A stretch of DNA of 64,000 bases. It comes from Psychromonas sp. MME1. Its GTDB lineage: Bacteria; Pseudomonadota; Gammaproteobacteria; Enterobacterales; Psychromonadaceae. Positions 10,627 to 21,788 of this stretch are shown in pieces. The DNA lies in NCBI RefSeq assembly GCF_041080865.1, contig NZ_CP160906.1:1178001-1242000 (forward strand), given 5' to 3'. The position numbers were made by a program, and so were the translations under genes. The notes under the pieces were generated by a model. It was not told the DNA's origin and did no database searches. It was given only the letters and a program-made list of their open reading frames with translations. Position 1 is the stretch's first letter. Each line of letters opens with the position of its first letter.

Positions 10627-11677
10627 TTACTCTGCTTTGTTTGATGGGTCATCGTATTTCTCTTTTATACGAAGAATCTCAGGTAATATTTCTATAAATT
10701 TATCTACTAACATAGGATCAAAGTGTTGCCCGGATTCTGACTTTATTAATTCAATTGCTTTTTCAACACTCCATGCTTCTTTATATGGACGTGGCGTTGT
10801 TAATGCATCAAATACATCCGCTATAGCAACAATTCTGCCTACAAGTGGGATCTCTTCACCTTTTAAACCATCAGGATACCCTGTGCCATTAAATTTTTCA
10901 TGGTGTGTTAAGGCAACCGTATAAGCCATATCTAGTAGCTCTCCTGGTAAATTTTTTGAGCCAAGTATCTCTGCACCGTAGGTCGTATGCTTACGCATTA
11001 AATCCCATTCATCGTTGTCTAGCTTGCCTTCTTTTAAGAGTACATTATCTGGTATGCCTATTTTTCCTATATCATGCATTGGGGCAGCATGAAGTAAAAT
11101 ATCAGCTTCTTCGATTGACATCGCAATAGCTTCTGCCAATGCATAACAGTAGTGACTCATCCTAACGATGTGCATGCCGGTTTTCCCAATCTTTAAATTC
11201 AGCGGCTCGGCCTAATCGCTCAATGATCTCCCGTCTACTTGCGATTAGCTGCTGTGTTCTATCTTGTACTTTTCGTTCTAGCTCTTTATTTTGATTTGAA
11301 AGTGCTACGTGCGTCTGTACACGTGCTTTGACAATAACGGCATTAACAGGTTTGGTTATATAATCAACTGCACCTAACTCAAAGCCGAATGATTCGTGTT
11401 CAGTATCATCTTTAGCCGTGACAAAAATGACGGGAATATTTTTTGTACGAGGATCATCCTTTAAACGGCGACATACTTCATAGCCATCCATTTCAGGCAT
11501 AATTACATCCAATAAAATAAGATCGGGTGGATTAGTAAAAGCCACTTTTAATGCCCTTTCGCCCGTCGTTGCCGCTTTAATTTTATACAACGGAGAGAGG
11601 ATATTGGTTAATACATCAATATTAACTGCGGCGTCATCAACCAATAATATTGTTTGTTTGCTTTGAGAGTTATCCAC
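10627..11677 (-). pseudogene. Response regulator with HD-GYP domain (c-di-GMP phosphodiesterase), split by a frameshift
   Basis: Two overlapping frames make one REC-HD-GYP protein. The first (11677 down to 11162; GTG start with AAGGAAT upstream) has a receiver domain with phospho-acceptor D57 in LILLDVIMPEMDG and a coiled linker ending in LGRAAEFKD. The second (11175 down to 10627) has the HD-GYP catalytic domain: MHDIGKIGIPD and HHEKFNGTGYPDGLKG. Removing one A from the AAAA run (plus-strand T run 11181-11184) joins them as AAEFKDWETGMHIVRMSHY, the expected family sequence. An intact version would hydrolyse c-di-GMP. It follows a hybrid kinase with Hpt on the same strand, its plausible phosphodonor. 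The defect may be real or a homopolymer base-call error. Confidence 0.85.
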
Positions 11678-11811
11678 TATCTATTCCTTAATATGGCTTA
11701 TACAATTAACTAAACATTAATAATAAAACACAAAAACACCACCAGCGTAATTATCAATTATATACCGAACCTCTCAGTACGCTTTTCTTGATGGCTTTGT
11801 ATTTTTACGTG

Positions 11812-14800
11812 TCAGAGATCTATACTTTCTTGTAACGTCGTTAGCGTGTTCAACGCACTATCAAAATCATATTCACTAAGCGCGTTAGTTAGCACTTGTA
11901 ATGATAAATCATATTTTTCAATGCCAGGTAATTTATTGAGTTGTTCCAATGCTTTGTTCGCAGCGGTGTCATTATCTTCAATTAATAATTTTAGTTCAGC
12001 TAACAATGAAGAAAGTTTCTTCTTATCAAGAAGCTGTCCATCTTTAACTTGAGCAGGCGCATTTTCTAATTGTTTTATCCCTTCAATCACCAAGGATAAT
12101 TCACAGCTGAGCTCATCTAACAACGGTGCAAATTCCTGCTTGTCTTGGCTATCTCGACAAGCTATTTCTAAAACAGAGGCTATGTTTTGTACACTTTGAG
12201 CACTGATATTACCTGCTACACCTTTTATTGTATGGGCATAACGGAAAGCTAACTCCATATCATCATCAGCGAGTGCAGCTCTAAATTTATCGGCGAAATC
12301 AGACTCACTTTGAGCAAATTTCAGGAGTAGTTTTTTGTAAAATTCACTGTTCCCCTGACAGGTCTCTAACCCTTGAGTAACGTTAATACCATATAGTGTT
12401 GGTAGCCCCATTTCAGATCCTTTTTTAGGTACTATTGCGTTAGCTGTACAATTGGGTACTGCAGGGGAGATCCATTTGGCCATTATATGAAACATCTCAT
12501 TGACTCTAATCGGTTTAGATATATGGTCGTTCATACCAACTGCAAGCACTTTTTCTTTATCAGTAGACATAGCATTGGCTGTCATTGCAAGTATTGGCAA
12601 ATCTGCAAAACGTAATTGGGCGCGTAATAATTTAGTTGCTGTATAACCGTCCATCACCGGCATTTGGCAATCCATTAACACACCATCAAAGTTTTCCTGA
12701 TTTAATAACGCAATTGCTTCTTGTCCATTATTAGCGACCGAAACTTGCAAGCCATTGGTAGTCAACAAATCCAAAGCAAGCTCTTGATTTATTTCATTAT
12801 CTTCAACCAATAATATTTTGGCACCACTGAGTTTGGCAATATTTTCATCAACTTCACCTTGTTTGTCCATAGCGCGGCTTTCAATTAATAGCTCTTTGCC
12901 TATTGCATGCATGATGGCATCGAACAATGTCGATGAGGTTACAGGTTTTGTTAGAAATGAATTTATACAAAGGCCCTGTCCTGCTTGTTGTGCTTCTTCA
13001 CGTCCATGTGCGGTTAACATAATTACTGTCGGTACTTCATTTATATCTTTATTTAACTGCATAATTCGCGTGGTTTCAATACCATCCATATTTGGCATTT
13101 TCCAATCCATTATAACCAGGTTATAGGGCTCTTTAGCGCTGTTTTTAGTGATCATATCTAAGGCCTGTTGTCCTGAATACGCTTGCTCAACACGTAATCC
13201 AAAACTTACTAGCATGCCACTGAGTATCTCTTGAGAGGTCACATTATCATCAACAATCAATACCCGTAATGCCCCTAATTCTCTGCTATTGACATGACGC
13301 TGCGACTGTACACCTTGCTGTTTACCTAACCTCACCGTAAATTGAAATATGCTACCTACACCCGCTTCGCTTTCTAGCCAAATCTCCCCTCCCATTAATT
13401 CAGTTAGGGTTTTTGATATGACCAAACCAAGCCCGGTGCCGCCATATTTACGTGTTGTACTGCTATCTGCCTGTGAAAAAGATTGGAACATTTTTGCTTG
13501 CTGTTGCGCATTCATGCCGACCCCTGTATCACGCACAGAGAAGTGTAATTTAACTTGCTGTTCATCCTCTTCCATGACCCTCACTGAAATAACAATTTCA
13601 CCTTGATCAGTAAATTTTACGGCGTTATTACCAAGATTAAGTAAAACCTGCCCTAAACGAAGTGGATCGCCGATTAATGCAGTCGGCAAACCAGCTTCAA
13701 GGTCGAACATCAATTCAATATTTTTCTCTTCTGCCTTTAAACCGAGCAGGTTAGCAATATTATCAAGGACATCTTCAAGGCGAAAATCAATGCTTTCAAT
13801 ATCTAATTTACCCGCTTCGATTTTTGAGAAATCTAAAATATCATTAATAATCCCGAGTAACGCATCCCCTGAACGGTATACTTTATCGATATAATTTCGT
13901 TGTTTACTATTGAGGTCTGTTTGTAAAGCAAGATAGCTCATGCCTATAATCGCATTCATAGGAGTACGTATTTCATGGCTCATATTTGCTAAAAAGTCAG
14001 ATTTGGCTCGCGTTGCAGACTCCGCTTTTTCTTTTGCAACAATAAGCGCCTCTTCCATCATTTTTCGTTGGTTAATATCAGAAATAGAACCAGCATCACG
14101 ATAAGCAACCCCCGCTTCATCATGTAATGCTTTGCCCCGTATTTGAAACCAGTTTATATCGCCTTGTTTCGTTAATAAGCGACACTCAACGTCATAATCG
14201 CTACCATTTTCGATATGTGATTTAAATGTAGCGAGTGCAAATTCTCGATCTTCCTCGTATAACGCGTTTTCCCATGATTCAAGGTTATTGGGAAAATCTT
14301 GTTCATTTTTATAACCTAACAGTGTACGAAAGCGTGGCGAAAACCATATTTTTCTCTCTTTAATATCATAATCCCATAATCCATCCCCGCTACCTGAGGT
14401 CGTTAAAGCAAAGCGTTCTTCACTGACTTTAAGCGCATTAAGCGCCAGTTTTTCACTGGTTATATCTTGGTATGCGCCATACATATAAAGTAATTTTCCA
14501 TTGTCATCATGGACCAGCTTACCGGCGGCATGAACCCAAACAACTTTACCTGTGATTGGACTTTTATAGGCATAAGTAGCTTCATAAAAATCGTATTTGC
14601 CACTGACAGCACCATCATATTTCTCGGCCGTAATCGTTGCCGCTGCTTCGTCTCCTGCAACAACATTGGCAAACCATTCACTCTGTAGATGGTAACGTCC
14701 ATCGGTTCTTAACGGGTCTCCCAAAATTTTTGCGGCACGATCAGATTGGTAGTAATAGTCAGGATCGCTGTAGTCAATATGCCAATAACCGCTTTGCGTC

Positions 14801-16782
14801 AATTCGAGTGCAATATCCGATAAAAAATTAACATGACGTATTTCTTGCTCTGCCTTAATCCGCTCGGTTAAATCATGCAATACAGTGAAAAACACCGATT
14901 TACCATCTAATTGCATGTGCGTTAAAATCACTTCAACGGGAATAGTTGAACCATCTTTACACTTATGACGCCAATCGAAACTGTGACGCCCTTGTTTAAG
15001 CGCCAGAGCGGTTACCTCTTTGACTTGCGCTTCTGAACTCTCACCATTTGCTTGATATTCAGGTGAAATGTCACTTGGTTTTTTAGCTAATAATTCGCTT
15101 TTATTATCATAATGAAGGAGGTCAATAGCCGCTTGGTTGCAATCAACAAAACGTTCGCCATCAAAAATTAAAAATGGATCTGCAGCTTGATCAAACAAAA
15201 CGCGAAAACGTTCAATGCTTGCTTGAATTTGAGTTTCACTGGCGATTCTTTCGGTTATATCTCGAAAAACAACGACAGCCCCACTAATTTGCCCTGCTTC
15301 ATCAATTGGTGTAGAGGTATATTCAACAGGAAATGCGCTGCCATCTTTGCGCCACAATACTTCATTACTAATATTGTGGGTGACCCCTTCTCGGTACGAA
15401 GCGCACATGGGACAATCTTCTAAGTGGTAAACTGTCCCATCGGCATTTGCATAATGAATGTGACTATGCATCGACAAGCCAATTAATTCGCTTATTTCAT
15501 AACCTAACATTTGTGCTGCCGCATGATTACAAAAAGTGACTAAACCATTAGTATCTAAACCAAAAACCCCTTCCCCTGCGGAATTCAATATCAGTTCAGT
15601 TCTTTGTTTATGTTCTTGCAACTCCTTAGTACGAATATCAATGAAGTGAGCAAGGCGACTACGTTCTTTATTGCCCATCCAAAAGATGAAGAAGGTTAAA
15701 GATAAGGAAATGATGATCACCGAAATTAATACCGTCATGATTAAATTACGCATGTTACGGTAGGATACCAACACCTCCGCCAGATCAATCTCTGTCACGA
15801 TACCTATCTGTAACTCGTCTGACCAACTCCATGCTCCTGCAACTTCTACACCTCGAGCATCACGATATCCTTGTATATTGTAGCCACTTTCGCCCGCTCT
15901 TAATGCCATCGCTGCGGTTGTCAATGGCCATTCCTGAGATGTTAAAGTGGGCTTATAACCTGTGCGTAAATCACCGCCGGGGTCGCGCAATGTAATACCT
16001 ATCACTTCTCTGTAATCAGGATAATTTTTGGCTAACGTTAGTAATTCCGATTGCAGGCGAGGCGCTGTTAATAATTGCGACTCCCTATCAATAAAATAGG
16101 TTTCTCCAGACTTTCCAACCCACCCAGATTTAATTATTGAATTAAGTGAGATAAGCGGATCAAAGGCCACGGCAAGCAGTGCAATAATTTCGTCGGCTTC
16201 ATTTTTAATTGGTCTAAGAAAAAACATCACAAATTTCTGTTGTTGATATGAATTTTCTACAACAAAAAGGTCTGAATATATAGGCGGAATAAATACACTT
16301 CTCCCCTGTAACGCTTGTGTTAGCAACTCAGGATATTGCTTCCTTAATAGGTTAGTTTTACCAATATCATGCTTAATGGAGGAAGCAATGGTGATACCAT
16401 CAGGCGAAAGAATATAAAAACCGACGGCATTGAAATAGCGTTTTTTGGAGATATATAACTGTTGTAGTTCAGCGAATGCGTCGCTGTTGATCAATTGATT
16501 TTCTTCTCGAGGTAAGGTAAGCAAACGTGACACATCACTAACGATTCGTTCATCACTAAAAATAAGGTTAGTTTTATCCCTGCGGCTACTTTTCCAAATA
16601 GATAGCGATTCATTAACAGAGTTATTAACCGTCACCAAGGTATCTCCAAATTCGTGACGAAAGCCCTTTTCCATCTGCTCAAGCGCGTACCATGAGACGA
16701 CCAAAACAAAACAGAGAAAGAACGAAATGAGAGTTGTAAAGATAATAGATTTATTACGTTTATCAAAAATCAAACTTCGCAT
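11812..16782 (-). CDS. Hybrid sensor histidine kinase (double-Cache-like sensor, multiple PAS, HisKA/HATPase, two receivers, Hpt)
   Basis: A 1656-residue inner-membrane phosphorelay kinase. The ATG at 16782 has AGAGAG upstream and is preferred to 16815. Order of parts: transmembrane helix about 9-30; large periplasmic sensor ([19 protein letters not shown], Cache-like); second helix about 345-370; at least four PAS regions with PAC tails about 395-915; HisKA with H936 in [12 protein letters not shown]; HATPase with DTGVGM and GGTGLGL; receiver 1 with D1226; receiver 2 with D1371; Hpt with H1517 in AHTIKG. The architecture is of the BarA/LuxQ type and supports a multistep relay ending on a separate receiver. 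The REC/HD-GYP gene just downstream on the same strand is the obvious candidate. Confidence 0.93.
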   Translation of the reverse strand: MRSLIFDKRNKSIIFTTLISFFLCFVLVVSWYALEQMEKGFRHEFGDTLVTVNNSVNESLSIWKSSRRDKTNLIFSDERIVSDVSRLLTLPREENQLINSDAFAELQQLYISKKRYFNAVGFYILSPDGITIASSIKHDIGKTNLLRKQYPELLTQALQGRSVFIPPIYSDLFVVENSYQQQKFVMFFLRPIKNEADEIIALLAVAFDPLISLNSIIKSGWVGKSGETYFIDRESQLLTAPRLQSELLTLAKNYPDYREVIGITLRDPGGDLRTGYKPTLTSQEWPLTTAAMALRAGESGYNIQGYRDARGVEVAGAWSWSDELQIGIVTEIDLAEVLVSYRNMRNLIMTVLISVIIISLSLTFFIFWMGNKERSRLAHFIDIRTKELQEHKQRTELILNSAGEGVFGLDTNGLVTFCNHAAAQMLGYEISELIGLSMHSHIHYANADGTVYHLEDCPMCASYREGVTHNISNEVLWRKDGSAFPVEYTSTPIDEAGQISGAVVVFRDITERIASETQIQASIERFRVLFDQAADPFLIFDGERFVDCNQAAIDLLHYDNKSELLAKKPSDISPEYQANGESSEAQVKEVTALALKQGRHSFDWRHKCKDGSTIPVEVILTHMQLDGKSVFFTVLHDLTERIKAEQEIRHVNFLSDIALELTQSGYWHIDYSDPDYYYQSDRAAKILGDPLRTDGRYHLQSEWFANVVAGDEAAATITAEKYDGAVSGKYDFYEATYAYKSPITGKVVWVHAAGKLVHDDNGKLLYMYGAYQDITSEKLALNALKVSEERFALTTSGSGDGLWDYDIKERKIWFSPRFRTLLGYKNEQDFPNNLESWENALYEEDREFALATFKSHIENGSDYDVECRLLTKQGDINWFQIRGKALHDEAGVAYRDAGSISDINQRKMMEEALIVAKEKAESATRAKSDFLANMSHEIRTPMNAIIGMSYLALQTDLNSKQRNYIDKVYRSGDALLGIINDILDFSKIEAGKLDIESIDFRLEDVLDNIANLLGLKAEEKNIELMFDLEAGLPTALIGDPLRLGQVLLNLGNNAVKFTDQGEIVISVRVMEEDEQQVKLHFSVRDTGVGMNAQQQAKMFQSFSQADSSTTRKYGGTGLGLVISKTLTELMGGEIWLESEAGVGSIFQFTVRLGKQQGVQSQRHVNSRELGALRVLIVDDNVTSQEILSGMLVSFGLRVEQAYSGQQALDMITKNSAKEPYNLVIMDWKMPNMDGIETTRIMQLNKDINEVPTVIMLTAHGREEAQQAGQGLCINSFLTKPVTSSTLFDAIMHAIGKELLIESRAMDKQGEVDENIAKLSGAKILLVEDNEINQELALDLLTTNGLQVSVANNGQEAIALLNQENFDGVLMDCQMPVMDGYTATKLLRAQLRFADLPILAMTANAMSTDKEKVLAVGMNDHISKPIRVNEMFHIMAKWISPAVPNCTANAIVPKKGSEMGLPTLYGINVTQGLETCQGNSEFYKKLLLKFAQSESDFADKFRAALADDDMELAFRYAHTIKGVAGNISAQSVQNIASVLEIACRDSQDKQEFAPLLDELSCELSLVIEGIKQLENAPAQVKDGQLLDKKKLSSLLAELKLLIEDNDTAANKALEQLNKLPGIEKYDLSLQVLTNALSEYDFDSALNTLTTLQESIDL

Positions 16783-16904
16783 ATGGGTTCTCTCTATATA
16801 AATGGGAATACACATTAATTACAAAAAATAGTTAAGAATAAAATCATATAATCAATAAGTTAATATGCACCCTAGCAAAAACCATTGTGATAGCAATATT
16901 TATA

Positions 16905-16990
16905 TACCTATGTTACCTAAAGATGCTTTGGCAGGCGCTTGCCTTGCAAAAAGGTGGAAATTTATTTGCAAGGCGATAAGTTACTTATTA
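16905..16990 (+). repeat. Intergenic repeat, family R2 (divergent copy)
   Basis: TATACCTATGTTACCTAAAG followed by GATGCTTTGGCAGGCGCTTG matches the start of the R2 element at 1434 (same orientation on the plus strand), after which the copies diverge. It sits between the hybrid kinase and hflX. Confidence 0.6.
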
Positions 16991-17064
16991 CAGGAATAAT
17001 AGTCAAAATTATATATGAAAACAGAATGAAATGTTAAATAAAAGTCTAATTTACATAAACCATT

Positions 17065-18432
17065 TTATTTACCTAAGTTATACAACTTTTTATTTAAACG
17101 TTGCAGAGAGATGCTGCTTGCTTGAACAGTTAGCCTTATACCTCCTTCATGGTAAATTTCTTCAATCACGCGCATTTTACTGTGTACATCGCCAATGATC
17201 GCACGACAGTTGTATGGAATATTAAAACAAGCGGAAATCATTTGATCGGCAAGTGCATCTTGAATTTTTTGATGCAAAAGTGCTATATCATCACCGTTAT
17301 GGGCGCAAATTTGTAACGCACTTGGGTATGCATTCGATAAAACATTTCGTTGAGTATCTGGTAAACAATCAACTTTATTTAACACCAATAATCGGTTCTT
17401 TGAATCAATCTGTAGTTGCTGCAACACCTGTTCAACAAGTGAAAGCTGTGAACTAAAATTTTTATCGGCAGCATCGACGACATACAAAAGCAAGTCTGCT
17501 TCTTTCGCTTCTAGTAATGTTGAATGAAATGATGCGATTAAATCATGCGGCAGTTTTTTAATAAATCCCACCGTATCTGATAGTAAAATAGGCGGATACG
17601 TAGCTGGAGATAAAAGCCTTACTGTCGTATCTAAGGTTGCGAAAAGTTTATCTTCAACAAGCACATCGGCCTCTGTCAAAGCACGCATTAATGATGATTT
17701 ACCTGCATTGGTATAGCCAACTAATGCAACCGTCAACTCTTCTGCTCGACTACTGCGTTGCTCTTGCATTTCATTTTCAATACTCTTTATTTCTCTCCTG
17801 ATTTCTGCCTGTTTATCACGAATACGACGACGTTCGATAGCAAATGGCGTTTCCCCCGAGCCTCGTCCACTATGACGCTCATGATCGCCACTATATTCAC
17901 TGCGCACTCGTGGTGCTAAATAGGTTAAACGTGCTAATTCAACCTGTAACCGGGCTGTACGTGTACGTGCATGGCGGCTAAAAATCTCAATGATAATTCC
18001 ACTGCGATCAAAGACTTTAACGCCTAATGCATCTTCAACATTGCGTAACTGCCGAGGGCTTAGTTCGCAATCAAAGACCACGACATTAGCCTGCGGACCA
18101 TTATTTGTTTGATTTAAAAATTCAGTTAACTCTTGCTCATCGATATTTGCCAGAGAATCATCTATATTAGTTTTTTCATGGTCTCCTGTTATACGTGCTA
18201 ACTCCTGTAATTTCCCGGTTCCAAGTACAGTACGCCGTTTAGTGGATGTTTGCCGCTGTGTTTGTGTTGCCAACACTGTAAATCCGAGGGTAGTGACTAA
18301 TCGTTGCAATTCAGCTAGCGACTCATCAATCTCATCGATAGTAATATGTGGAGTACGAATGGAAATTAATAGAGCACGAGGAGTCGTCTCTAAAGTAGTT
18401 ATTGTCATCATAGCGCTCGCTAAAGGAATCAT
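17065..18432 (-). CDS. hflX: GTPase HflX-like
   Basis: A 455-residue translational-type GTPase; HflX proteins bind the 50S subunit and split stalled or hibernating 70S ribosomes. The N-terminal HflX domain (about 20-190) includes TVLGTGKLQEL, FDCELSPRQLRNVED and a Gly/Arg-rich SGRGSGETPFAIERR linker. The G domain follows: G1 GYTNAGKSS (239-247), G3 DTVGFIKKLPHDLIASF, G4 NKVD. There is a C-terminal extension of about 90 residues. It is not next to hfq or miaA, the usual hflX context, so it may be a second, stand-alone paralogue. Start is uncertain: the ATG at 18432 and a tandem ATG pair at 18411/18408 both have weak ribosome binding sites. Confidence 0.9.
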   Translation of the reverse strand: MIPLASAMMTITTLETTPRALLISIRTPHITIDEIDESLAELQRLVTTLGFTVLATQTQRQTSTKRRTVLGTGKLQELARITGDHEKTNIDDSLANIDEQELTEFLNQTNNGPQANVVVFDCELSPRQLRNVEDALGVKVFDRSGIIIEIFSRHARTRTARLQVELARLTYLAPRVRSEYSGDHERHSGRGSGETPFAIERRRIRDKQAEIRREIKSIENEMQEQRSSRAEELTVALVGYTNAGKSSLMRALTEADVLVEDKLFATLDTTVRLLSPATYPPILLSDTVGFIKKLPHDLIASFHSTLLEAKEADLLLYVVDAADKNFSSQLSLVEQVLQQLQIDSKNRLLVLNKVDCLPDTQRNVLSNAYPSALQICAHNGDDIALLHQKIQDALADQMISACFNIPYNCRAIIGDVHSKMRVIEEIYHEGGIRLTVQASSISLQRLNKKLYNLGK

Positions 18433-18520
18433 ATTCGGTCATTGCTAACCGCGTCACTATTATATACCTGTTAATAGTTAAAGCATGTATTTATCGGCGC
18501 TTAACTGATAAATTATATTA

Positions 18521-18681
18521 ATACCAATCGCAATAAATAGCTGAGCTATTTTACTGGTTAAAATAACTGACTTTTTTGTTGTAAGTTTCGTAAAGGGAAC
18601 AACCTATGCATAAACTTACGCCTCAAATTAAGCCTTTTTTCCTGCGCAAAATTTCGATCACAGACTTAATCCGATTGGTAT
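18521..18681 (+). repeat. MITE-like repeat, family R1 (full copy)
   Basis: A 161-bp element with ends ATACCAATCG and CGATTGGTAT as 10-bp inverted repeats. The interior (AATAGCTGAGCTATTTTACT, then CGCCTCAAATTAAGCC and CCTGCGCAAAATTT) is nearly identical to 57218-57378, which has exactly the same length. A copy truncated on the right is at 53732, and a 54-bp internally deleted copy at 33158-33211. There is no coding capacity, consistent with a non-autonomous mobile element. Confidence 0.8.
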
Positions 18682-18717
18682 AACCGTAAGTGACACTAGA
18701 TTAACCAAGAGGTGGTG

Positions 18718-19479
18718 ATGCCCGACAATTTACCTATATGCCCTAAATGTCAGTATCAGCGTACTGAATACGACGCATTAGTTCATCAAGACGTCTGCCC
18801 TGCCTGCGGCATTGTCTATAGCAAATGGAGTGCTCAGGAAACCAGTACCAGTAACAATACCCCGTATATGGAAGATAATGTCGATGATACAACCATGAGT
18901 CGCTTGGAATTACTAAAGGATCTATTTTTATCGGTTCCCTATCAGGTTGACACAATCGCTTTATACGGGCGTACTTTAACTTTTTTACTTTTTTTTATAT
19001 GGGGTTGGTCGTTCATTTTAGGTGGCATTGATTGGCAAAGTATTGGCAGCTCTTTTTTACATAACGCCAATTTACCCTTTCACGAGTTTGGCCACTTTCT
19101 TTTTATGCCTTTTGGACGGTTTTGGTCTATTTTAGGCGGCAGCTTATTTCAAATAATGTTACCCTTACTGATCCTATTACTTTTTACTATTCAGCAAAAA
19201 GACAATTTTGCCGCTTCAATCATGCTTTGGTGGTGCGGTCAGAATTTTATTGATATCAGCCCCTATATTGCAGATGCGCAACATCGCTTGCTCCCTTTAA
19301 TATTGAATAAAGGCGAAGAAAGCCATGACTGGGGAAATTTGCTTAGCATGACGGGCAACCTTGCACACACCCAAACAATTGCAACCATTGCTTTTACTAT
19401 AGGTAGCATACTGATTTTATTAAGTTACCTTTGGGGGGGGTATTTGCTCATACAACAGCATAAATTAGCTTTGCAATAA
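18718..19479 (+). CDS. Zinc-ribbon membrane protein with HEFGH (M50-like) motif
   Basis: A 253-residue protein of unknown function. The ATG at 18718 is preceded by AGAGGT; two GTG codons just upstream are less likely. The N-terminus is a small zinc ribbon with four cysteines (C8, C11, C27, C30). Hydrophobic segments follow at about 86-105, 138-158, 160-180 and 228-248. Between the first two lies LPFHEFGHFLF (H122, E123, H126), the HExxH zinc-binding pattern of metallopeptidases at a membrane edge, as in M50 site-2 proteases. A later ISPYIADAQHR might supply a third ligand. Peptidase activity is inference. It lies just upstream of the MFS gene on the same strand, 98 bp apart. Confidence 0.72.
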   Translation: MPDNLPICPKCQYQRTEYDALVHQDVCPACGIVYSKWSAQETSTSNNTPYMEDNVDDTTMSRLELLKDLFLSVPYQVDTIALYGRTLTFLLFFIWGWSFILGGIDWQSIGSSFLHNANLPFHEFGHFLFMPFGRFWSILGGSLFQIMLPLLILLLFTIQQKDNFAASIMLWWCGQNFIDISPYIADAQHRLLPLILNKGEESHDWGNLLSMTGNLAHTQTIATIAFTIGSILILLSYLWGGYLLIQQHKLALQ

Positions 19480-19577
19480 TACCTATTAACATTGGTCTGC
19501 CGCGTTAATTGCTATACCATACTCATACAAATACCAAACCCACTTTTATAACGACAGTAGTAATAGAGAATAATACA

Positions 19578-21740
19578 GTGATAACAACGATAAGACCTTT
19601 GCTACTGCAACTATCTAGTAGTTTTTTACTCATGCTAGGTTATGGCCTTAGCAATCTTTTGTTACCCGTGAGAATGCAGGTAGATGGTGTTAGCCTCAGC
19701 CACATTGGTCTTGTTTTATCAATGTTATCCGTAGGCTTTTTATTCGGTGCTATTTACAGCCGTAAACTATTGCAACGGGTTGGTCATATTCGCATCTTTG
19801 CCATGTCTGGTAGCTTAACCTCGGTCGCCATCCTCTTATCTGGCCTCTACCCAGACCCCTATATACTTGGCTTAATGCGTATTGTAACTGGATTTTCTGT
19901 GGCCTGTGCATTTGCCACAATCGATAGCTGGTTAAGCCATAGTGCGACTGAAAAAAATAGAGGACGTATTCTATCCATTCATCAGATGGTCATCATGAGT
20001 GCGCTTTTCTTGGGGCAATTTTTATTAACATTCGCCCCTGTATCGGAAATAACACTGTTTGTTATTGTCGGTATTTTATTTAGTTTATCGATCACCCCCA
20101 TTGTTATTAGTAAACAAAAAGGACCACAGATTGAAGACAGTCCATCCATGTCTTTAATTACACTTTTTAAGTTATCACCCTTAGGTGTGGTTAGTTGCTT
20201 TTATTGTGGTGTACTGTATGCCGGATTGCTTAATATGTTACCAATATTTGCAGGCAATAACGGCATAACAGGGTTAGATTTATCACTGTTCATGGGGGCA
20301 GCAATCTCTGGGGCAATCATCTTGCAATTTCCTATAGCCTACCTATCTGACCATTTTGACCGACGTAAAGTCATGCTGGCAATGCTCGCAACTATTATTA
20401 TCTTGTCCCTATTAGTCCCTTTACTGGTCACGACAGCAATGTTTAAATTAAGCCTTACAACTATTGCTATTATTACAGGAATTGTGGCCTGCCTGTACCC
20501 TATGAGTATGTCAGAAACCTTTGATAAAGTGATTAAGGGACAAATTTTAGCGGCCATGTCTTCGCTATTATTCATCTATGCATTAGGTAGTATTTTAGGC
20601 CCCTATTTCGCATCCGTTGTGATGAGTGCTTTTGGCAGTAATGCTTTATTTGCTTTCATCTTATTTACCGCTATAACATTGCTCATTTTTATAATCGTAC
20701 GTATGCAGCAGCGCGTTGCATTGCCTGCTCAAGAGCAGGAACATTTTATTATGCAAACCCCATCAGGTGCTGTATCAGCACTAGATCCTAGAACCGAATA
20801 TACCCCTTCGTTTGAGTATAAAGAGGAAGTTGAAGCCGCAATTAATTTAGCGACAAATAACCCCGCTGCCGCAGTAAATATGGCCAAGGCTTTAGCTTTA
20901 CGTGATCCTATTCATGCATCAAATTTAGCTGCAACATTAAGTACTATCGAAGAGATTGATATTGCAAAATTATATACAGCAATTACCGCTGCAGCGCCAG
21001 AAATGACGTTACCAATTGCAACAGCATTGACCAACGCTTCACCCGACCAAGCGGAACAGTTAGTTGATTGGATAACAACCGAATACCCTGAGCAATATAC
21101 TAAAATCATTGTCGCGATTGCCAATGCGATGCCGGATAATGGTGTCACCATCATGGAATTAGCCGCGGAGAACATGCATCAAAATCATCCTAGTGAGCTC
21201 TTAGAAATAACGCAAAAATATATGGAAAATTTATCTGAATCACTCTCCGAAATGCGCCCGGTGGACCGATGTGCAGCGGCTTCTCAAGAGACGGCAACGG
21301 AGTTATATAACCGCTTATCTGAGGTCTCTCCCGAGCAGTCTGCCGAATTGGCATTAACCGTCTCAGAAGCATTGCCTGAATCTGCTAATATGGTCGCAGA
21401 AGCCTATGTACATAATCTAATTTTGCATGAAGGTAAACAAACATCAGCGCGAGAGGCCGCTGAAAACGTAGAGCATGCAGTCAATGACTATATTGTACAA
21501 GTTGTAGAGCATATCCCAGAGTATGCCATCGAGGTTGCCACAACTATCGTAGATTCAGTGCCTGATGTAGCTTCACAAATGGTCGAATTACTACAAGATA
21601 CAGACGCAGTTTCTAATCAAGAGTTAACGCTTTCTATTGATGATAAACCTGAACAAGACCCGATAAAGGATCAGCTATTAGATGCGGTAAGTACTCAGCA
21701 GCAGGAGATAAACAGTGAGGCTATAGAAAATCATAAATAA
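19578..21740 (+). CDS. MFS transporter with long C-terminal helical extension
   Basis: A 720-residue protein. I chose the GTG at 19578, preceded by an AGAGAA-type site, because it starts directly before the first membrane helix; a TTG at 19509 would add 23 polar residues. Residues 1-390 form a 12-helix major facilitator of the YcaD-like type (RGRILSIHQMVIMSALFLGQ; the helix 2-3 loop is SRKLLQRVGHIRIF). Residues about 410-720 are soluble and strongly helical. They hold a degenerate repeat of about 30-35 residues built on an A-x-x-x-P-x-x-A pattern (AAPEMTLPIATALTNASPDQAEQLVDW, NAMPDNGVTIMELAAENM and similar). Such a tail is not part of the standard transporter and faces the cytoplasm by topology. 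Substrate unknown. Confidence 0.8.
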   Translation: MITTIRPLLLQLSSSFLLMLGYGLSNLLLPVRMQVDGVSLSHIGLVLSMLSVGFLFGAIYSRKLLQRVGHIRIFAMSGSLTSVAILLSGLYPDPYILGLMRIVTGFSVACAFATIDSWLSHSATEKNRGRILSIHQMVIMSALFLGQFLLTFAPVSEITLFVIVGILFSLSITPIVISKQKGPQIEDSPSMSLITLFKLSPLGVVSCFYCGVLYAGLLNMLPIFAGNNGITGLDLSLFMGAAISGAIILQFPIAYLSDHFDRRKVMLAMLATIIILSLLVPLLVTTAMFKLSLTTIAIITGIVACLYPMSMSETFDKVIKGQILAAMSSLLFIYALGSILGPYFASVVMSAFGSNALFAFILFTAITLLIFIIVRMQQRVALPAQEQEHFIMQTPSGAVSALDPRTEYTPSFEYKEEVEAAINLATNNPAAAVNMAKALALRDPIHASNLAATLSTIEEIDIAKLYTAITAAAPEMTLPIATALTNASPDQAEQLVDWITTEYPEQYTKIIVAIANAMPDNGVTIMELAAENMHQNHPSELLEITQKYMENLSESLSEMRPVDRCAAASQETATELYNRLSEVSPEQSAELALTVSEALPESANMVAEAYVHNLILHEGKQTSAREAAENVEHAVNDYIVQVVEHIPEYAIEVATTIVDSVPDVASQMVELLQDTDAVSNQELTLSIDDKPEQDPIKDQLLDAVSTQQQEINSEAIENHK

Positions 21741-21750
21741 TAAACTAAGC

Positions 21751-21778
21751 TTTATTTACTTTTGGAATAGTAAATAAA
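21751..21778. terminator. AT-rich hairpin between convergent genes
   Basis: TTTATTTACT (21751-21760) and AGTAAATAAA (21769-21778) are perfect inverted arms around an 8-base loop, between the stop codons of the MFS gene and the CinA-like gene. A-rich flanks make a weak bidirectional terminator plausible. Confidence 0.5.
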
Positions 21779-21788
21779 AAACCCCTAA

